A stretch of DNA of 64,000 bases from CAYMDS01 sp964576705 (GCA_964576705.1 CAZNVI010000001.1:1-64000), one strand, 5' to 3'; shown: positions 26,724 to 35,472, numbered from the stretch's first letter. Notes: generated by a model from the letters alone, not told the origin. Made by a program: numbers and translations.

Positions 26724-28547
26724 ATGAATTCAAATAACATAAGGAACTTCGCCATTATCGCCCATATAGACCATGGGAAGTCGACACTTTCTGACAGGTT
26801 ATTAGAAATAACGAAAACCATCGCAAAAGATAAAATGCAGGAGCAATTCTTGGACCAAAATCCTATCAGTCGCGAGAGGGGAATCACCATAAAACTAGCG
26901 CCAGTGAGAATGATATATAAATATCCAATATCAAATATCCAATATCAAATGACAAATGAAATGGAAAATGGAAAACGTCAGCCGAAGGCGGATCCGCCTC
27001 TGGGGGAGAAAATGGAAAATTCGGATTCAGAATATATTCTGAATCTTATAGATACCCCTGGACATGTGGATTTTTCTTACGAGGTCTCTCGAACACTTGC
27101 AGCTTGTGAAGGTGCGGTTCTTTTAGTAGATGCGACACAAGGGATACAGGCTCAAACAGTAGCGCATTACATGACAGCAAAAAAAGAAGGACTCAAAATG
27201 ATTCCGGTATTAAATAAAATCGATTTACCTAATGCCCAAACTGAAGTAGTAAAAAAAGAACTTACAGAATCTTTCGGTTTTTTACCTGAAGAAGTATTAA
27301 GTATTTCAGCTAAAACAGGTGAAAACGTAGATAAATTATTGGAGATGATTGTCAAGAAGTTCTCAGGTCCTACCATAAGAGATACTGATAGCTTAAGCGC
27401 TTTAATATTTGATGCAGTATATGACGAATATAGGGGGGTAGTAAGCTATGTGAGAGTAATGGATGGAGAAGTGAAAACCGGGGACGAGATATTGCTCTTC
27501 CAGGGAAATAGAATGTCAATTGTTACTGAAGTGGGTTATTTCTCGCCGTACCTTAAGAAATCAGATAAATTATCAGCTGGTGAGATCGGATATGTCATAA
27601 CCGGAATTAAAGATATAAGACAAGCGCGTGTCGGTGATACTATCATGAAATCAGGTTTACCAGTTGAGCCGCTTCCCGGATATACCACGCCCAAATCTAT
27701 GGTGTTTTTCGGATTATATCCGAAAGATCAAGATGATTTCCCGAAACTGCGTGATTCTTTAGGGAAGCTTGTTTTAAATGACACAGCGCTTACGTATGTT
27801 GAAGAATATTCTGCTTACTTAGGTAGTGGGTTTCGTGTCGGATTTTTAGGACTTTTACATGCTGACATCGTTAAAGAAAGGCTTCAGCAAGAATTTAATC
27901 TTAATTTACTTCTAACTATGCCGCAGGTTTTATATGAGAAACGTGAGGACGGTACCCTGCTTGAGCCATACATGATGCTCTCTATTTATACACCTAAGGA
28001 ATATGTAGGAGGGGTGATGTCAGTTTGCCAAAAACATAAAGGCGAATTGCTCGATATGCAGTATCATGAGGCATATACTGTTTTATCATATGAAATGCCG
28101 TACAGCATGTTCATAAGGGGTCTTTCTGCAAGCTTAAAATCAGTAACTTCAGGGTATGCAAGTATAGATTATGAATTAGCAGATTATAAACCGGCAAATT
28201 TGGTCATGCTTCAGATTCTAGTAAATAGTAATCCGATTGATGTTCTATCGGAATTAGTTTACAGAGATGAAGCTATATATCTGGCACGCCAAAAAACAGA
28301 AAAATTAAAAGAAAGTCTACCTCGTCAGCAATTCCGCCAAATAATTCAGGCAACTGTGGACAATACTATAGTCGCTAGGGAGGAAATTTCCCCTTTTAGA
28401 AAAGATGTATTACAGAAAATGTCAGGAGGAGACAGAACTAGAAAAGATAAACTTCTTGAAGCGCAGAAAAAAGGAAAAAAGAAGATGATAGCGACCGCGA
28501 AGATTCACTTGCCCCAAGAAGCCCTTTTTTCAATGATGGAGAAATAG
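26724..28547 (+). CDS. lepA: Elongation factor 4 (LepA) with in-frame insertion
   Basis: 607 residues. G1 is AHIDHGKSTLSDRLLE, G2 region RGITIK, G3 DTPGHVDFSYEVSR, G4 NKIDLP, and the LepA C-terminal domain ends with RKDKLLEAQKKGKKKM. LepA is a ribosome-associated GTPase that helps initiation and back-translocation. Between MIYK and EYILNLIDTPGH there are 36 residues where other LepA proteins have about 4-5. That extra segment (26922-27029) is encoded by an AT-rich word repeat plus a GC palindrome. The reading frame is kept. The stop precedes a 100-N gap. Confidence 0.95.
   Translation: MNSNNIRNFAIIAHIDHGKSTLSDRLLEITKTIAKDKMQEQFLDQNPISRERGITIKLAPVRMIYKYPISNIQYQMTNEMENGKRQPKADPPLGEKMENSDSEYILNLIDTPGHVDFSYEVSRTLAACEGAVLLVDATQGIQAQTVAHYMTAKKEGLKMIPVLNKIDLPNAQTEVVKKELTESFGFLPEEVLSISAKTGENVDKLLEMIVKKFSGPTIRDTDSLSALIFDAVYDEYRGVVSYVRVMDGEVKTGDEILLFQGNRMSIVTEVGYFSPYLKKSDKLSAGEIGYVITGIKDIRQARVGDTIMKSGLPVEPLPGYTTPKSMVFFGLYPKDQDDFPKLRDSLGKLVLNDTALTYVEEYSAYLGSGFRVGFLGLLHADIVKERLQQEFNLNLLLTMPQVLYEKREDGTLLEPYMMLSIYTPKEYVGGVMSVCQKHKGELLDMQYHEAYTVLSYEMPYSMFIRGLSASLKSVTSGYASIDYELADYKPANLVMLQILVNSNPIDVLSELVYRDEAIYLARQKTEKLKESLPRQQFRQIIQATVDNTIVAREEISPFRKDVLQKMSGGDRTRKDKLLEAQKKGKKKMIATAKIHLPQEALFSMMEK
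26922..27029 (+). repeat. Palindromic repeat element inserted in frame in lepA
   Basis: The first part is made of the words ATATCC and AATATCAAAT repeated, then AAATGG-type words. The second part contains a perfect 14-bp palindrome AGGCGGATCCGCCT. The whole 108-nt segment has no counterpart in LepA of other bacteria beyond ~12-15 nt, and its base pattern resembles the intergenic elements upstream of groEL and murJ/rpsT. Confidence 0.75.
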
Positions 28548-28702
28548 NNNNNNNNNNNNNNNNNNNNNNNNNNNNNNNNNNNNNNNNNNNNNNNNNNNNN
28601 NNNNNNNNNNNNNNNNNNNNNNNNNNNNNNNNNNNNNNNNNNNNNNNGACCGCGAAGATTCACTTGCCCCAAGAAGCCCTTTTTTCAATGATGGAGAAAT
28701 AG
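28493..28702. other. Artificial scaffold gap with duplicated 55-bp flanks
   Basis: The 55 bases ending with the lepA stop (28493-28547) recur directly after the N-run (28648-28702). Two contigs that overlap by 55 nt were joined with 100 N. Removing the N-run and one copy (155 nt) restores a continuous sequence. Confidence 0.9.
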
Positions 28703-28751
28703 ACTCTAATTGTAATAAAGGGATATAGATTTATATAAACGATAGAATCAA

Positions 28752-29477
28752 TCATTCAATTTTAGCTGGGATTTCTGTGTAGAAAGAATGTGCATCAATT
28801 CCTTCTGAACATGATGGCGTATTAAATTTCTTTAATTTTATATTATATTCCATATCACATCCTGATTCTTGATGTAGCGCAGAAGAAATATCACAGATTA
28901 TATCTGTACACTCGATACTATAGATAATCCCGATTTTATACTTCGGCAATTCGATGCTGTCTGTGTATTTAAATGTATAACTTTCCTCCACTGAATAAAC
29001 ATCTATTACATTTCTTGCTGCATTAATTACATATAATACGTCATTTGAAATGTCGAATAATTTATCTTGCGAAAAATCATGATATGCAGTAGATACAACG
29101 TCAGATGAAAATGGTGATCTGTCTCCATTAATTTCTGAAACTTGAAAAATTGACCAAGGATAGTGTGTATCTTCTACTGCAAACGCTCCAAATGATATAT
29201 TTTCATAATCTTTTTTATGTATGATACGATCCTTGTCATCGATTTTCGGAATGGTCGGGCTTGGCTTCAGTTTTTGTGTGATAGGCGGCATATCTGGTTC
29301 TGTAGTAATTTGATATATTTTAGAAATAGAACCAAAGTAGGCGCTTATTAGTGCGCTAATTATAATAAGAAACCCAAAATTTAATATTACGGAAATAGAC
29401 AATATAATATAAAGCTTGCGATTATGAGAATTTAGCCTGTTTGGCATTTGTGATTCTTGGTCTGAAGTGTCCTGCAT
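28752..29477 (-). CDS. Hypothetical single-pass membrane protein
   Basis: 241 residues. A short polar N-terminus and one strong transmembrane helix (about 23-48) precede a proline-rich stretch (PPITQKLKPSPTIPK) and a ~140-residue extracytoplasmic region with four cysteines near the C-terminus (ECTDIICDISS, SGCDMEY, PSCSEG) that could form disulfides. I recognise no family. It follows the cohesin/PKD protein gene on the same strand by ~40 nt and may be co-expressed with it. Confidence 0.6.
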   Translation of the reverse strand: MQDTSDQESQMPNRLNSHNRKLYIILSISVILNFGFLIIISALISAYFGSISKIYQITTEPDMPPITQKLKPSPTIPKIDDKDRIIHKKDYENISFGAFAVEDTHYPWSIFQVSEINGDRSPFSSDVVSTAYHDFSQDKLFDISNDVLYVINAARNVIDVYSVEESYTFKYTDSIELPKYKIGIIYSIECTDIICDISSALHQESGCDMEYNIKLKKFNTPSCSEGIDAHSFYTEIPAKIE

Positions 29478-29519
29478 TGTTCTATAAAATAAATACTGCT
29501 AGACCACTACCGATTATGT

Positions 29520-30692
29520 TCATAGAGCGAAGAAGAGGAGGCCGCCGACGACTATCAGTAGTAATGCTACACCGCCGATTCCGAGGAATACATCCCCAGG
29601 TCCGGGATCAGCTATAGTAGTTGATGGGAAAGTCGTTAGACCACCACTACCGCCATCAGTAGTCGGTTCAGGTAAGACAGTGATTGTCATTGTGCATGTA
29701 TCGGCACCGCTTACGCCTTGGGAATTATCTGTAAGAATTGCAGATGCTTGATAAGTTCCGGGGTTAGTATATGTATGTGCTCTTTGGACTGATACAGAAT
29801 TTGAACCTATTCCTCCGGTTTCTGTTACTGTTTCTACCGGTCCGTCACCGTAATTAAAAGTCACTTTACTAATAGTGCCGTCAGTATCGTTTCCTACAGC
29901 AGTATATGTAATAGAATATGGTGCAGTACCGGTGTTTTCGCGGTCAATATTTAAAGCGCTACATACGGGTGATGCATTGATACCGGTCGGACCAGCCGTA
30001 GGAGGAATTTCAGTAGGTTGCGGTGTTGTGGGGTCTGGATCGTCTACGGGAGTCGTAGGTGTCGGTGTCTGGGTAGGAGTGGTAGTAACAGTAGGCGTGA
30101 TTGTTGTGGTAGATTCACCTATGGTAATTACCGCAGGATTTACATTTAGCAATACGTTTTCGCTTGCTTGGTCACTACTGCCGATGGAGAGAACTTCTGT
30201 GGAATTTCCATAAGTAACATTTGTAGGAACACCATTGGTATTTGCAATTGCTTTAAATTTGATGGTTACTGCATCTGTGACTTGTTGTACAGCGTTCGTA
30301 GGGTCTGAGCCTACAGAGAGCGTTACTTGTATTCTGCCAGGTGAAAATGCAGGCCCCTCAAGCGTTACTGGAAAAGCAGCTTCATTTACTACAAACGCAT
30401 CGGATGCTCCAGATGTAGCGAGTTTAGTTTCGTCATATTCAATATCAAGCTTAAGAAACGATACGAGATTTGTTCCAGGATCAACCTGGACGTCAAGCGT
30501 AAATTCTTCATTTAGAGCTTTACTTATAGGTGTAGAATCTGTAGATTCAGGAAGAAAAGAAAGACTAGTAGCTTTCTCAGCTTGTTGTTCTGTTATCTGT
30601 TGACTTTTAAGACCGTATAGAGTGAGCGGGATTCCGACTAGCATCACAGCTATAAAACCAAAGAGTAAAATCTTTTTTCTGCTAATATTCAT
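29520..30692 (-). CDS. Surface protein with cohesin-like and PKD-like domains and C-terminal membrane anchor
   Basis: 390 residues. A signal peptide or anchor (about 7-27) is followed by a cohesin-like beta domain (about 45-195, FTLDVQVDPGTNLVSFLKLDIEYD), a Thr/Pro linker, a PKD-like domain (about 245-345, TVLP at the end) and a Gly/Pro-rich spacer. The C-terminal helix (GIGGVALLLIVVGGLLFFAL) ends the chain with no basic tail. Cohesin and PKD modules mediate protein or glycan contacts. The C-terminus looks like a sorting signal without LPxTG and without the usual positive tail. Confidence 0.7.
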   Translation of the reverse strand: MNISRKKILLFGFIAVMLVGIPLTLYGLKSQQITEQQAEKATSLSFLPESTDSTPISKALNEEFTLDVQVDPGTNLVSFLKLDIEYDETKLATSGASDAFVVNEAAFPVTLEGPAFSPGRIQVTLSVGSDPTNAVQQVTDAVTIKFKAIANTNGVPTNVTYGNSTEVLSIGSSDQASENVLLNVNPAVITIGESTTTITPTVTTTPTQTPTPTTPVDDPDPTTPQPTEIPPTAGPTGINASPVCSALNIDRENTGTAPYSITYTAVGNDTDGTISKVTFNYGDGPVETVTETGGIGSNSVSVQRAHTYTNPGTYQASAILTDNSQGVSGADTCTMTITVLPEPTTDGGSGGLTTFPSTTIADPGPGDVFLGIGGVALLLIVVGGLLFFAL

Positions 30693-30785
30693 ACAATGCC
30701 TCGATTTGCTTGATGTATTTATCGTATAGAAGAAATGATGAGAATGTCAAGTGTGAAGTAAATCCAATAATTTAACTATAGGTTA

Positions 30786-30815
30786 TTGACAATAAAAGGA
30801 GTAGTAGTGTATAAA
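30786..30815 (+). promoter_or_regulatory. Promoter of groES-groEL
   Basis: TTGACA (30786-30791), an 18-nt spacer and TATAAA (30810-30815). The strong match to the housekeeping consensus suits a highly expressed chaperone operon; the predicted leader is about 40 nt. Confidence 0.65.
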
Positions 30816-30842
30816 TTAGCAGTAAACATATGTGAGTGATTG
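30816..30842 (+). promoter_or_regulatory. Degenerate CIRCE-like operator
   Basis: TTAGCAGTA, 9 nt, GAGTGATTG. The CIRCE consensus is TTAGCACTC-N9-GAGTGCTAA; here 7 of 9 left and 6 of 9 right positions match and the spacing is exact. It sits directly after the -10, where HrcA operators normally lie. HrcA is not in the window. Confidence 0.4.
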
Positions 30843-30863
30843 TAACTCGAAAGTTAGATTGTT

Positions 30864-31163
30864 ATGGCAACAAAAATAAATATCAAACCACTCTTTGACA
30901 ATATCTTAGTTAAACCTTTAGAGGCTGAAATTAAAACAAAAAGCGGAATTTATCTTCCGGAAACCGCTAAAGAAAAACCTCAAATCGGTGAAGTTATGGC
31001 TGTAGGAGATGGTGGAGTGGACGATAAAGGTAAATCAATTCCGATGATAGTGAAAGTAGGCATGAAAGTGATGTTTACTAAATGGGGCGGAAATGAAGTA
31101 AAAGTAAATGGTGAAGAATGGAAGTTAGTTAAACAATCTGATTTATTAGCAATAGTTTCATAA
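30864..31163 (+). CDS. groES: Co-chaperonin GroES
   Basis: 99 residues, the usual length, with the family pattern IKPLFDNILVKPLEAE, the mobile-loop region (TKSGIYLPETAKEKPQ) and GKSIPM...VGMKVMFTKWGG. It caps the GroEL ring during folding. It is the first gene of the groESL operon, with a strong promoter and a CIRCE-like site in its leader. Confidence 0.95.
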   Translation: MATKINIKPLFDNILVKPLEAEIKTKSGIYLPETAKEKPQIGEVMAVGDGGVDDKGKSIPMIVKVGMKVMFTKWGGNEVKVNGEEWKLVKQSDLLAIVS

Positions 31164-31170
31164 AAATAAA

Positions 31171-31275
31171 AAATCAAATATAAAATCTCAAAAATATAGA
31201 TTATAAATAAAACATTTTAGATCTAATTTTTAATTTTTTAGATTGAGACCTCGGCTGAGCTCAGTCGAAGTCCTG
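31171..31275 (+). repeat. Palindromic element between groES and groEL
   Basis: An AT-rich half with words such as AAAAAATCAAATATAAAATCT and its approximate reverse complement is followed by a GC half centred on the perfect palindrome CTGAGCTCAG (31255-31264). The two-part make-up is the same as in the lepA insertion. It ends 10 nt before the groEL start, next to its Shine-Dalgarno-like AAAGGAA. Confidence 0.65.
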
Positions 31276-31285
31276 AAAGGAACAT

Positions 31286-32962
31286 ATGGCAAAACAAATA
31301 AAATACAGTGCTGAAGCACGAAGATTATTAAAAGAAGGAGTAGATGAATTAGCAGATGCTGTCGCGACTACTTTAGGTCCAAGAGGTCGTAATGTAGCTT
31401 TGGATAAAAAATGGGGTGCACCATCTGTTGTTCATGACGGAGTATCAGTAGCGAAAGAAATAGAGCTGAAAGATCCCTTTAAGAATATGGGTGCACAGCT
31501 AGTAAAACAAGCCGCATCTAAAACCGCTGATGTAGCAGGGGACGGTACTACTACATCTACAGTCCTAACTCAAGCCATTGTCGCAGAAGGAATAAAAATG
31601 ATAACAGCAGGTGCGAATCCCATGATTATGCGACGCGGTCTTGATAGAGCCAGTAATTATGTCGTATCAGAGTTAAAGAAAATGGGTAAAGCTATAAAAG
31701 CGTCTGACATTGCAAATGTAGCCACGATTTCAGCAGGCGATTCTGTATTAGGTAACCTTATCGCTGAAGCATTAAATAAGGTAGGTAAAGACGGAGTAGT
31801 AACAGTCGAAGAAGGACGTGGTTTATCAACTGAAATTGAATATAAAGAAGGTATGGAGTTTGATAAAGGATATGTATCTGCATATTTCGTCACTAATCCG
31901 GATCGTATGGAGGCCGAAATCGAAAATCCATATATTCTTGTTACAGATAAAAAGATATCTTCCCTACAAGATTTACTTCCATTTCTTGAGAATCTAGTTA
32001 AAGTCTCCAAAAATTTGGTAATTATTGCCGATGATATCGATGGAGAAGCTTTAGCAACACTTGTAGTTAATAAACTCAGAGGTACATTTAATACATTAGC
32101 TATAAAAGCTCCTGGTTTTGGTGATAGAAGAAAAGAAATGCTTGAAGATATAGCTATACTTACTGGTGCTACTGTAATTTCTGAAGACACAGGCCGCAAG
32201 CTTGATAGTGTGACTATAGAAGATTGCGGTACAGCTGATAAAGTGTGGGCGGATAAAGAAAATGCGAGAATAATAGGCGGCAAAGGTGATGTGTCGAAGA
32301 TTAAAGCACGCGTAGCACAGATAAGAAGAGCTACTGATGAAACGACTTCTGATTTTGATCGTGAGAAGTTACAAGAGCGACTTGCTAAATTAACCGGTGG
32401 TGTCGCGGTCATAAATGTCGGTGCTGCCACTGAAGTAGAATTGAAAGATAAGAAAGAGCGTGTTAACGATGCTGTAGCTGCTACTAAAGCAGCATTAGAA
32501 GAAGGTATAGTTCCAGGTGGAGCCGTAGCGCTTCTTGATGTCGCACGAAGGATGGATAGGAAAGAATTAGAGAAATCTGGTGCCAGTCGAGAAGAAATAT
32601 TCGGATTTGAGATCGTTAAAAACGCTCTTGAATCACCTTTCATAAAACTCATTACAAATGCAGGCTTAGATGCAGGCCAACTCATCGCAAAAGCACGCGA
32701 GATGAGTGCTTCAGGCCAAGGATTCAACGTGTTATCACTTGATGCAGTAGAAAATGCCAAGCCTGTAGATATGATTAAAGAAGGTATAATTGATCCATTG
32801 AAAGTAGTCCGTACAGCAGTAGAAAATGCAATTTCTGTAGCCACCATGATTTTGACTACTGAAGCATTGATTACAGATATCCCCGAGAATCCGCCAGCCG
32901 GCGGACCAGCTGCAGGTGGTATGCCAGGTGGCATGGGCGGTATGGGTGGAATGGACTATTAG
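31286..32962 (+). CDS. groEL: Chaperonin GroEL
   Basis: 558 residues, with the ATP-binding segment LGPRGRNVALDKKWGAP, VAGDGTTTSTVLTQAI and the C-terminal GGMPGGMGGMGGMDY tail. GroEL folds cytosolic proteins in a 14-mer with GroES. A Shine-Dalgarno-like AAAGGAA sits 5 nt before the ATG, one of the few clear ones in this window. It ends at a rho-independent terminator. The long antisense ORF across it is a shadow. Confidence 0.97.
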   Translation: MAKQIKYSAEARRLLKEGVDELADAVATTLGPRGRNVALDKKWGAPSVVHDGVSVAKEIELKDPFKNMGAQLVKQAASKTADVAGDGTTTSTVLTQAIVAEGIKMITAGANPMIMRRGLDRASNYVVSELKKMGKAIKASDIANVATISAGDSVLGNLIAEALNKVGKDGVVTVEEGRGLSTEIEYKEGMEFDKGYVSAYFVTNPDRMEAEIENPYILVTDKKISSLQDLLPFLENLVKVSKNLVIIADDIDGEALATLVVNKLRGTFNTLAIKAPGFGDRRKEMLEDIAILTGATVISEDTGRKLDSVTIEDCGTADKVWADKENARIIGGKGDVSKIKARVAQIRRATDETTSDFDREKLQERLAKLTGGVAVINVGAATEVELKDKKERVNDAVAATKAALEEGIVPGGAVALLDVARRMDRKELEKSGASREEIFGFEIVKNALESPFIKLITNAGLDAGQLIAKAREMSASGQGFNVLSLDAVENAKPVDMIKEGIIDPLKVVRTAVENAISVATMILTTEALITDIPENPPAGGPAAGGMPGGMGGMGGMDY

Positions 32963-32992
32963 TCAATATTCAATTAGTAGTTTGACGTCAAG

Positions 32993-33016
32993 AATCCGCG
33001 GAGAGCGGATTTTTTT
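32993..33016 (+). terminator. Rho-independent terminator of groESL
   Basis: Stem AATCCGC (32993-32999) with GCGGATT (33005-33011), loop GGAGA, followed by a T-run. Confidence 0.85.
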
Positions 33017-33136
33017 ATGCTGATCTTGCTAAATAATAATTTAGCTTAGAACAGCATAATCCGTCGAAGCGAACATTCAGCTGCATGGATGTAAACCATG
33101 AGATGAACGTGAGCGAAGGAGGATGGATGGGATTAT
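33017..33136. repeat. Compound structured element between groEL and murJ
   Basis: Two nested structures. The first has ATGCTG (33017-33022) with CAGCAT (33052-33057), enclosing GCTAAAT/ATTTAGC. The second has ATAATCC (33056-33062) with GGATTAT (33130-33136), enclosing CATGG/CCATG (33084-33088 and 33096-33100). It contains the word GTCGAAGCGAA, also seen near other elements here. It may be a REP-like repeat or a small structured RNA. Confidence 0.5.
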
Positions 33137-33196
33137 AGCTAAAAAATATTACAGAACTATATATTTTTCCAAAATAATTTAGCGGGATGGAGTGGC

Positions 33197-34936
33197 TTAT
33201 GGATTTACGCGGTTGGCATCGATGGTTTCATCTGAAATTCCGAGTATCTCTCTCCAGTTCCCCAGTTTTTTGAACATCAGAAGATAAACTTTCGCCTCTT
33301 TAACATCAAATAACCATGTCAGAAGAAGATAAAGACTTAATCCGATAGAGCTTGATATACCAGTAAGAATGATAAGATTTATAGTCCTTGTGGTATCAAA
33401 TACCAGTTGATCCAGTAACTTTATTGGTATGTAGAGTGCGAATGCCATAAGAAAAGATGCTGTCGCGACTTTCATGAATGTTTTTAGCTGTTTTTTTCGA
33501 TGAAAACCTCCTGTTTTTCGATCAAGGATAATAAGTAATGCCAGTAAATTCAGAGCACTGCCTAAGGAATACGCTAGAGCGATGCCGTCAGTTCCGAAGC
33601 TGAAATAAAGACGTCCTTCGATAATTCCATTAAAAAATGAATAAGGGATGGAAATAAATTGCGTTCCGCTTTGATAAATAGTTATGAAAATAAAAGCGAT
33701 AAGTATCATAGAAAAAGTACTGAGAGTACCGATTATAAGAGGGGATTTGGTATCTTGTAGGGCGAAAAAAGCGCGGGATACTAAATTTGAAAGCGCTTGG
33801 GCTATTATCGCAAGCGAGAAGAAAGCGACTGTCCTCCCGATTAACACGGTAGCGTCCCAATCAACCTTATCTGCGCCATATGCGAAACGAACTAGGGGTA
33901 TGCGTAGTACCAGGATTAAAACTGCGATAGGAAGTATTATGTAGAGTATTTGGTTAAAGCTCGTTACGAATGTGGACTTAAATTCTTCCGTATTATTTTT
34001 TTCTCTTGATAAGATCGGAAATGCAGCTTGTGCGATACTGGCGCCGAATAATGCCACAGGTGCAAAAGCCAAGGTTCGTGCGAAATTATATATTACATAC
34101 ATACGCCCCGGATCTCCTAGAAAAGATATGAATGAAGCTAAGACTAAGGTTCCTGCTTGAAAGACTATTAGAGATAATGTACGAGGCCACATGAGAATAC
34201 CTATTTTTTTAACTCCTTCAGAAAAAATAAAATCTAGTGATGGCTTAAATCTAAACCCCACCTTTTTCGTTAAAGGAAGCTGTACAAGTATGAATATGCA
34301 GGCACCGATTATATTGCCGATAGGGGCAGAATAGATTCCCACAAACGGTGAGAACAGTAAGACACCGAGTATTATCCCTAAGTTATAAAGCGCTGCAGCG
34401 AACCCGGCGATGAAGAAATGATTATATGATTGAAGGAAAGCTGAAAAGAAAGTACCTATGATGAATAACAACTGGCCTATGGTAAATATACGCATGAGAT
34501 TGGCCATGAGAGTCATCTGGGAGGTATCAAATTGCCCACCCAGGTTAAAAAATTGGAGGAAAACCGGTGCGAAGATGCCTATGATCACCGATATGAATGC
34601 GAATAGGGCAAGTCCTATTGAGAGTAAGGTAGATGCCATTTTATGTCCTTCTTGTTCATGTCCCTTCGTTAAATACTCAGAAAAAACAGGTATGAAAGCA
34701 CTTGAAAGCGCTGCAGCTATAGTCAGTTGAAAAAGAGTTTCCGGAAGCAAGGTCGAGTAGTCATAAATCCCTAGAGTATTAGAAACGCTGAAAATGGAAG
34801 CCAGAAGCCTTTGTCTGACGACTCCCAGGATCTGTGAAAATATAACCGTAGCCATGATTATATATGCAGCGGAGAGGATGTTAGTTTGCCGTTTCAGAAG
34901 TAAATTTGCGCTTTTTTGGATAATATTTTGGGGCAT
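33197..34936 (-). CDS. murJ: Lipid II flippase MurJ
   Basis: 579 residues with about 14 predicted transmembrane helices and the MurJ/MviN family pattern (FSQILGVVRQRLLASIF, LPETLFQLTIAAALSSAFIPVFSE, PVALFGASIAQAAFPILSR). MurJ moves the peptidoglycan precursor lipid II across the cytoplasmic membrane. It converges with groEL across a terminator and a structured element, and diverges from rpsT across a palindromic element. Confidence 0.93.
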   Translation of the reverse strand: MPQNIIQKSANLLLKRQTNILSAAYIIMATVIFSQILGVVRQRLLASIFSVSNTLGIYDYSTLLPETLFQLTIAAALSSAFIPVFSEYLTKGHEQEGHKMASTLLSIGLALFAFISVIIGIFAPVFLQFFNLGGQFDTSQMTLMANLMRIFTIGQLLFIIGTFFSAFLQSYNHFFIAGFAAALYNLGIILGVLLFSPFVGIYSAPIGNIIGACIFILVQLPLTKKVGFRFKPSLDFIFSEGVKKIGILMWPRTLSLIVFQAGTLVLASFISFLGDPGRMYVIYNFARTLAFAPVALFGASIAQAAFPILSREKNNTEEFKSTFVTSFNQILYIILPIAVLILVLRIPLVRFAYGADKVDWDATVLIGRTVAFFSLAIIAQALSNLVSRAFFALQDTKSPLIIGTLSTFSMILIAFIFITIYQSGTQFISIPYSFFNGIIEGRLYFSFGTDGIALAYSLGSALNLLALLIILDRKTGGFHRKKQLKTFMKVATASFLMAFALYIPIKLLDQLVFDTTRTINLIILTGISSSIGLSLYLLLTWLFDVKEAKVYLLMFKKLGNWREILGISDETIDANRVNP

Positions 34937-34944
34937 ATCTAGTT

Positions 34945-35050
34945 ACTTTCCATTTTCCAGCTTCCAATTCTCATCGAACTGATGATTTAAAACATAGAAG
35001 CTAAATGGCAAATGGAAAGTGATAAATGGACAATTCGCCTAAAGCGAATT
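34945..35050. repeat. Palindromic element and hairpin between murJ and rpsT
   Basis: ACTTTCCATTT (34945-34955) pairs with AAATGGAAAGT (35010-35020), and inside AGCTTC (34959-34964) pairs with GAAGCT (34998-35003). A second hairpin, AATTCGC/GCGAATT (35032-35038 and 35044-35050), follows. The AAATGG words match those in the lepA insertion. Confidence 0.75.
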
Positions 35051-35051
35051 C

Positions 35052-35080
35052 TTGTATTTTCAAGTATAGCATGCTAAAAT
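35052..35080 (+). promoter_or_regulatory. Promoter of rpsT (leaderless)
   Basis: TTGTAT (35052-35057), a 17-nt spacer, TAAAAT (35075-35080) and 6 nt to the ATG at 35087. Confidence 0.55.
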
Positions 35081-35086
35081 ACGTGA

Positions 35087-35470
35087 ATGCCACTATTAAA
35101 ACACGCCAAAAAAAAGCTCAGACAGGACAAGAAACGTACTGTCGATAACCTTAAGATTAAAAGTGCCTATAAGAAGCTTCTGAAGGTAGCTAAGGCGAAA
35201 AAAAGCCCTGAAGCTGTAGCTTTAGCATATAAAGCTATAGATAAAGCTGCAAAAAAGAATGTAATCCATGACAATAAAGCAGCGAGATTAAAATCTTCTC
35301 TTACCAAGGTAGTCAGCGGTAAGATACAAGATGTGGCTAGTAAGCCTAAGTCAGCTAAAGCCTCCAAGGCTTCGAAAGCCGTTAGAACTGCGAAAAAAGC
35401 TGCGAAAGCGAAAACAGCTAGTGCCGGTAAGACCAAAAGCGCCCCTAAAAAATCTACAAAGAAGAAATAA
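35087..35470 (+). CDS. rpsT: 30S ribosomal protein bS20 with Lys/Ala-rich C-terminal extension
   Basis: 127 residues. Residues 1-85 are a normal bS20 (KHAKKKLRQDKKRTVDN, KKNVIHDNKAARLKSSL). A ~40-residue tail made of K, A, S and T repeats (KASKASKAV, AKAKTASAGKTKSAPKKSTK) exceeds the typical ~85-90 residues. bS20 binds 16S rRNA early in 30S assembly; the tail is likely disordered and RNA-binding, by inference from composition. It has a leaderless-type promoter. Confidence 0.9.
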   Translation: MPLLKHAKKKLRQDKKRTVDNLKIKSAYKKLLKVAKAKKSPEAVALAYKAIDKAAKKNVIHDNKAARLKSSLTKVVSGKIQDVASKPKSAKASKASKAVRTAKKAAKAKTASAGKTKSAPKKSTKKK

Positions 35471-35472
35471 TC

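Noticed and set aside
31657..32934. A 425-residue open frame antisense to groEL
   Set aside because: It is a shadow of the highly biased groEL codon pattern, with serine/alanine-rich low-information sequence and no promoter or start signal of its own.
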